Assembly (NCBI GenBank): GCA_016858145.1
Contig: JAEHOE010000001.1
Location: 62,001-126,000, forward strand
Direction: 5' to 3'
From: Edaphochlamys debaryana
Taxonomy: Eukaryota > Chlorophyta > Chlorophyceae > Chlamydomonadales
DNA length: 64,000 bases
Shown here: positions 62,933 to 64,000 of the stretch, piece after piece
Position numbering within the stretch: the stretch's first letter is position 1
Layout: the number at the start of each line of letters is the position of its first letter
Made by a program: the position numbers and the translations under genes
The notes under the pieces: model-generated
Database searches by the model: none
Told to the model about the DNA's origin: nothing
Seen by the model: only the letters and a program-made list of their open reading frames with translations

Positions 62933-64000
62933 CTCGACCCCTCTCCACGGCGAGCCCTGCTAGCTTCGTGCTACCGCTGTGCTGCTGAGGGCTCAAGGCC
63001 TGCCTGCCGCTTGCCTGCCACTCTCCGGCAACTGTCGGTCCGCTCAGGCCTTACAGGACTGCAGAGCTGCAGGGAGCCGCCACCTCGCCAGCAGCGCCGC
63101 ACGCTCAGTGCAGTGTTCCGCCATCGCCTCTCGTCTCGTTCATATGCACCCCCCGCCCGCTGCACCAGCCGTCCAAGCCATGCCCCACATCGCTGGGCAA
63201 CACCATACCGTACCGTACAGCCGCCATCCTCGACCGCCTTTCCCAGCACACAGCGGTCGTGACACCGTCGATTGCGCCGCGACCCCCACCTCGCCGCGCA
63301 AGCCAATATTTGCACCACCCGCCAACGCAAAGCCACCTGCCGCAGTGAAGATCACCCAGCGCCGCACTCGGCAGCTCTGGGGTGCAGGGCAAACGAGGTT
63401 TGCCCCTACAGGATGATCATGAGATAACGGGGGATGCACCCAGCCATACCTTGCCGTACTAAAATCCCATCATGCTACATGCCGGAAGCCGCTAGTGCGT
63501 TAATCGCGTCATCGCTATCCCAACGACCCACGCCTCCAGGCCTTTTGGCCAAAGCATAAGTGGCCCCCAAGCCCCCGCAAATCTCGAGCCCCAGCCGAGG
63601 ATGCGCATGCAACGCTGCAAACACGGCGCTAGCAAGCCGCTCTTATGGGGCCGCGGCACGTGAAAAGGGCATACCCCAACCAATAACCTACTCAACACGG
63701 GATGACAGACAAGGGATGGAGGGGGCGGACGTTGCGTTGGGATGAGCAAGATTCGTACTGGCATAGCACGTACTAGCATAGCACGCAAAAGCTTACGCGC
63801 CAGGTACACAAAAGCGCGTAGGTTACTCGCATCTGTTTAGACACCCGTGGCCGTAATGCGCGGAGCAACTCTGGTACAACGGGGCGTCGAGAGAGAAACT
63901 CTGTCACCCTGCGAGCCCCCACGCCGCGTCACGCAACGACCCAGTCGGGTGCAGGCCACCCCCCAATCGCGCCACGCAATCGCCCGTCTCGCCCAACACG
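62933..64000. other. No gene seen at the right end
   Basis: Short frames only, no splice-supported exons. A gene may continue beyond the window edge. Sequence composition is somewhat less GC-rich than to the left. Confidence 0.4.

Noticed and set aside
1..64000. tRNA or rRNA genes
   Set aside because: No cloverleaf-type or rRNA-like segments were noticed on either strand; a covariance-model search would be needed to exclude them.

Overview
The window looks like nuclear DNA of a GC-rich, intron-rich chlorophyte alga, most likely a volvocine/Chlamydomonas-type species. The reasons are: host genes split into many short exons by 60-300 bp introns with GTGAG/GTGCG donors and pyrimidine-rich CAG acceptors; Ala/Gly/Pro/Gln low-complexity tracts inside proteins; and a mobile-element complement (KDZ-type transposase, Ty3/Gypsy, non-LTR fragments) typical of green algae. 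Genus is not provable from the sequence alone.

The left part (about 1-28 kb) is mostly repeats. It holds a small two-exon gene (486-1372, minus), a decayed non-LTR retrotransposon 3' part (2.0-3.1 kb), and a 2.8-kb unit present twice in direct orientation (4563-7370 and 14393-17183). Each unit carries a small Gln-rich coiled-coil ORF preceded by apparent short leader exons. Between the two units sits a Ty3/Gypsy element (8059-14097) with 117-bp LTRs, gag with a zinc knuckle, a Dam-like methyltransferase-type domain, protease, RT/RNase H and integrase. It is broken by several nonsense codons and frameshifts. Two tandem arrays (17.6-18.1 and 18.9-19.2 kb) lead into a KDZ-type transposase gene on the minus strand (19.3-23.9 kb). 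That gene contains an in-frame 38-residue tandem repeat, which is itself interrupted by a retroelement fragment. A two-exon leucine-rich-repeat gene with two frameshifts follows (24.6-27.4 kb).

The right part (29-62 kb) is a gene-dense block in which every convincing gene is on the minus strand. In genomic order they are: a GNAT acetyltransferase resembling NAT16/histidine N-acetyltransferase (29420-32150); a very long protein with beta-propeller-like, coiled-coil and beta-rich segments (32846-39187, unrecognised); a patatin-like phospholipase with a modular C-terminal extension (40101-44748); a small multi-pass membrane protein (46025-47612); an exostosin-family GT47 glycosyltransferase with a signal anchor and EGF-like region (48167-55397); and a GT90/CAP10 (POGLUT/Rumi-like) glycosyltransferase with a signal peptide (57552-62306). 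Exon-intron structures were built by hand from splice sites and reading phase. They close in frame for all of these except the N-terminus of the long protein and one junction of the GT90 gene. The two secretory glycosyltransferases lie next to each other and may both act in glycoprotein or cell-wall glycan synthesis. A perfect 56-bp inverted repeat with a 3-bp flanking duplication lies near the right end (62792-62932).

No tRNA, rRNA, CRISPR array or bacterial-type operon was found. Coordinates of hand-called splice sites may be off by one or two bases.
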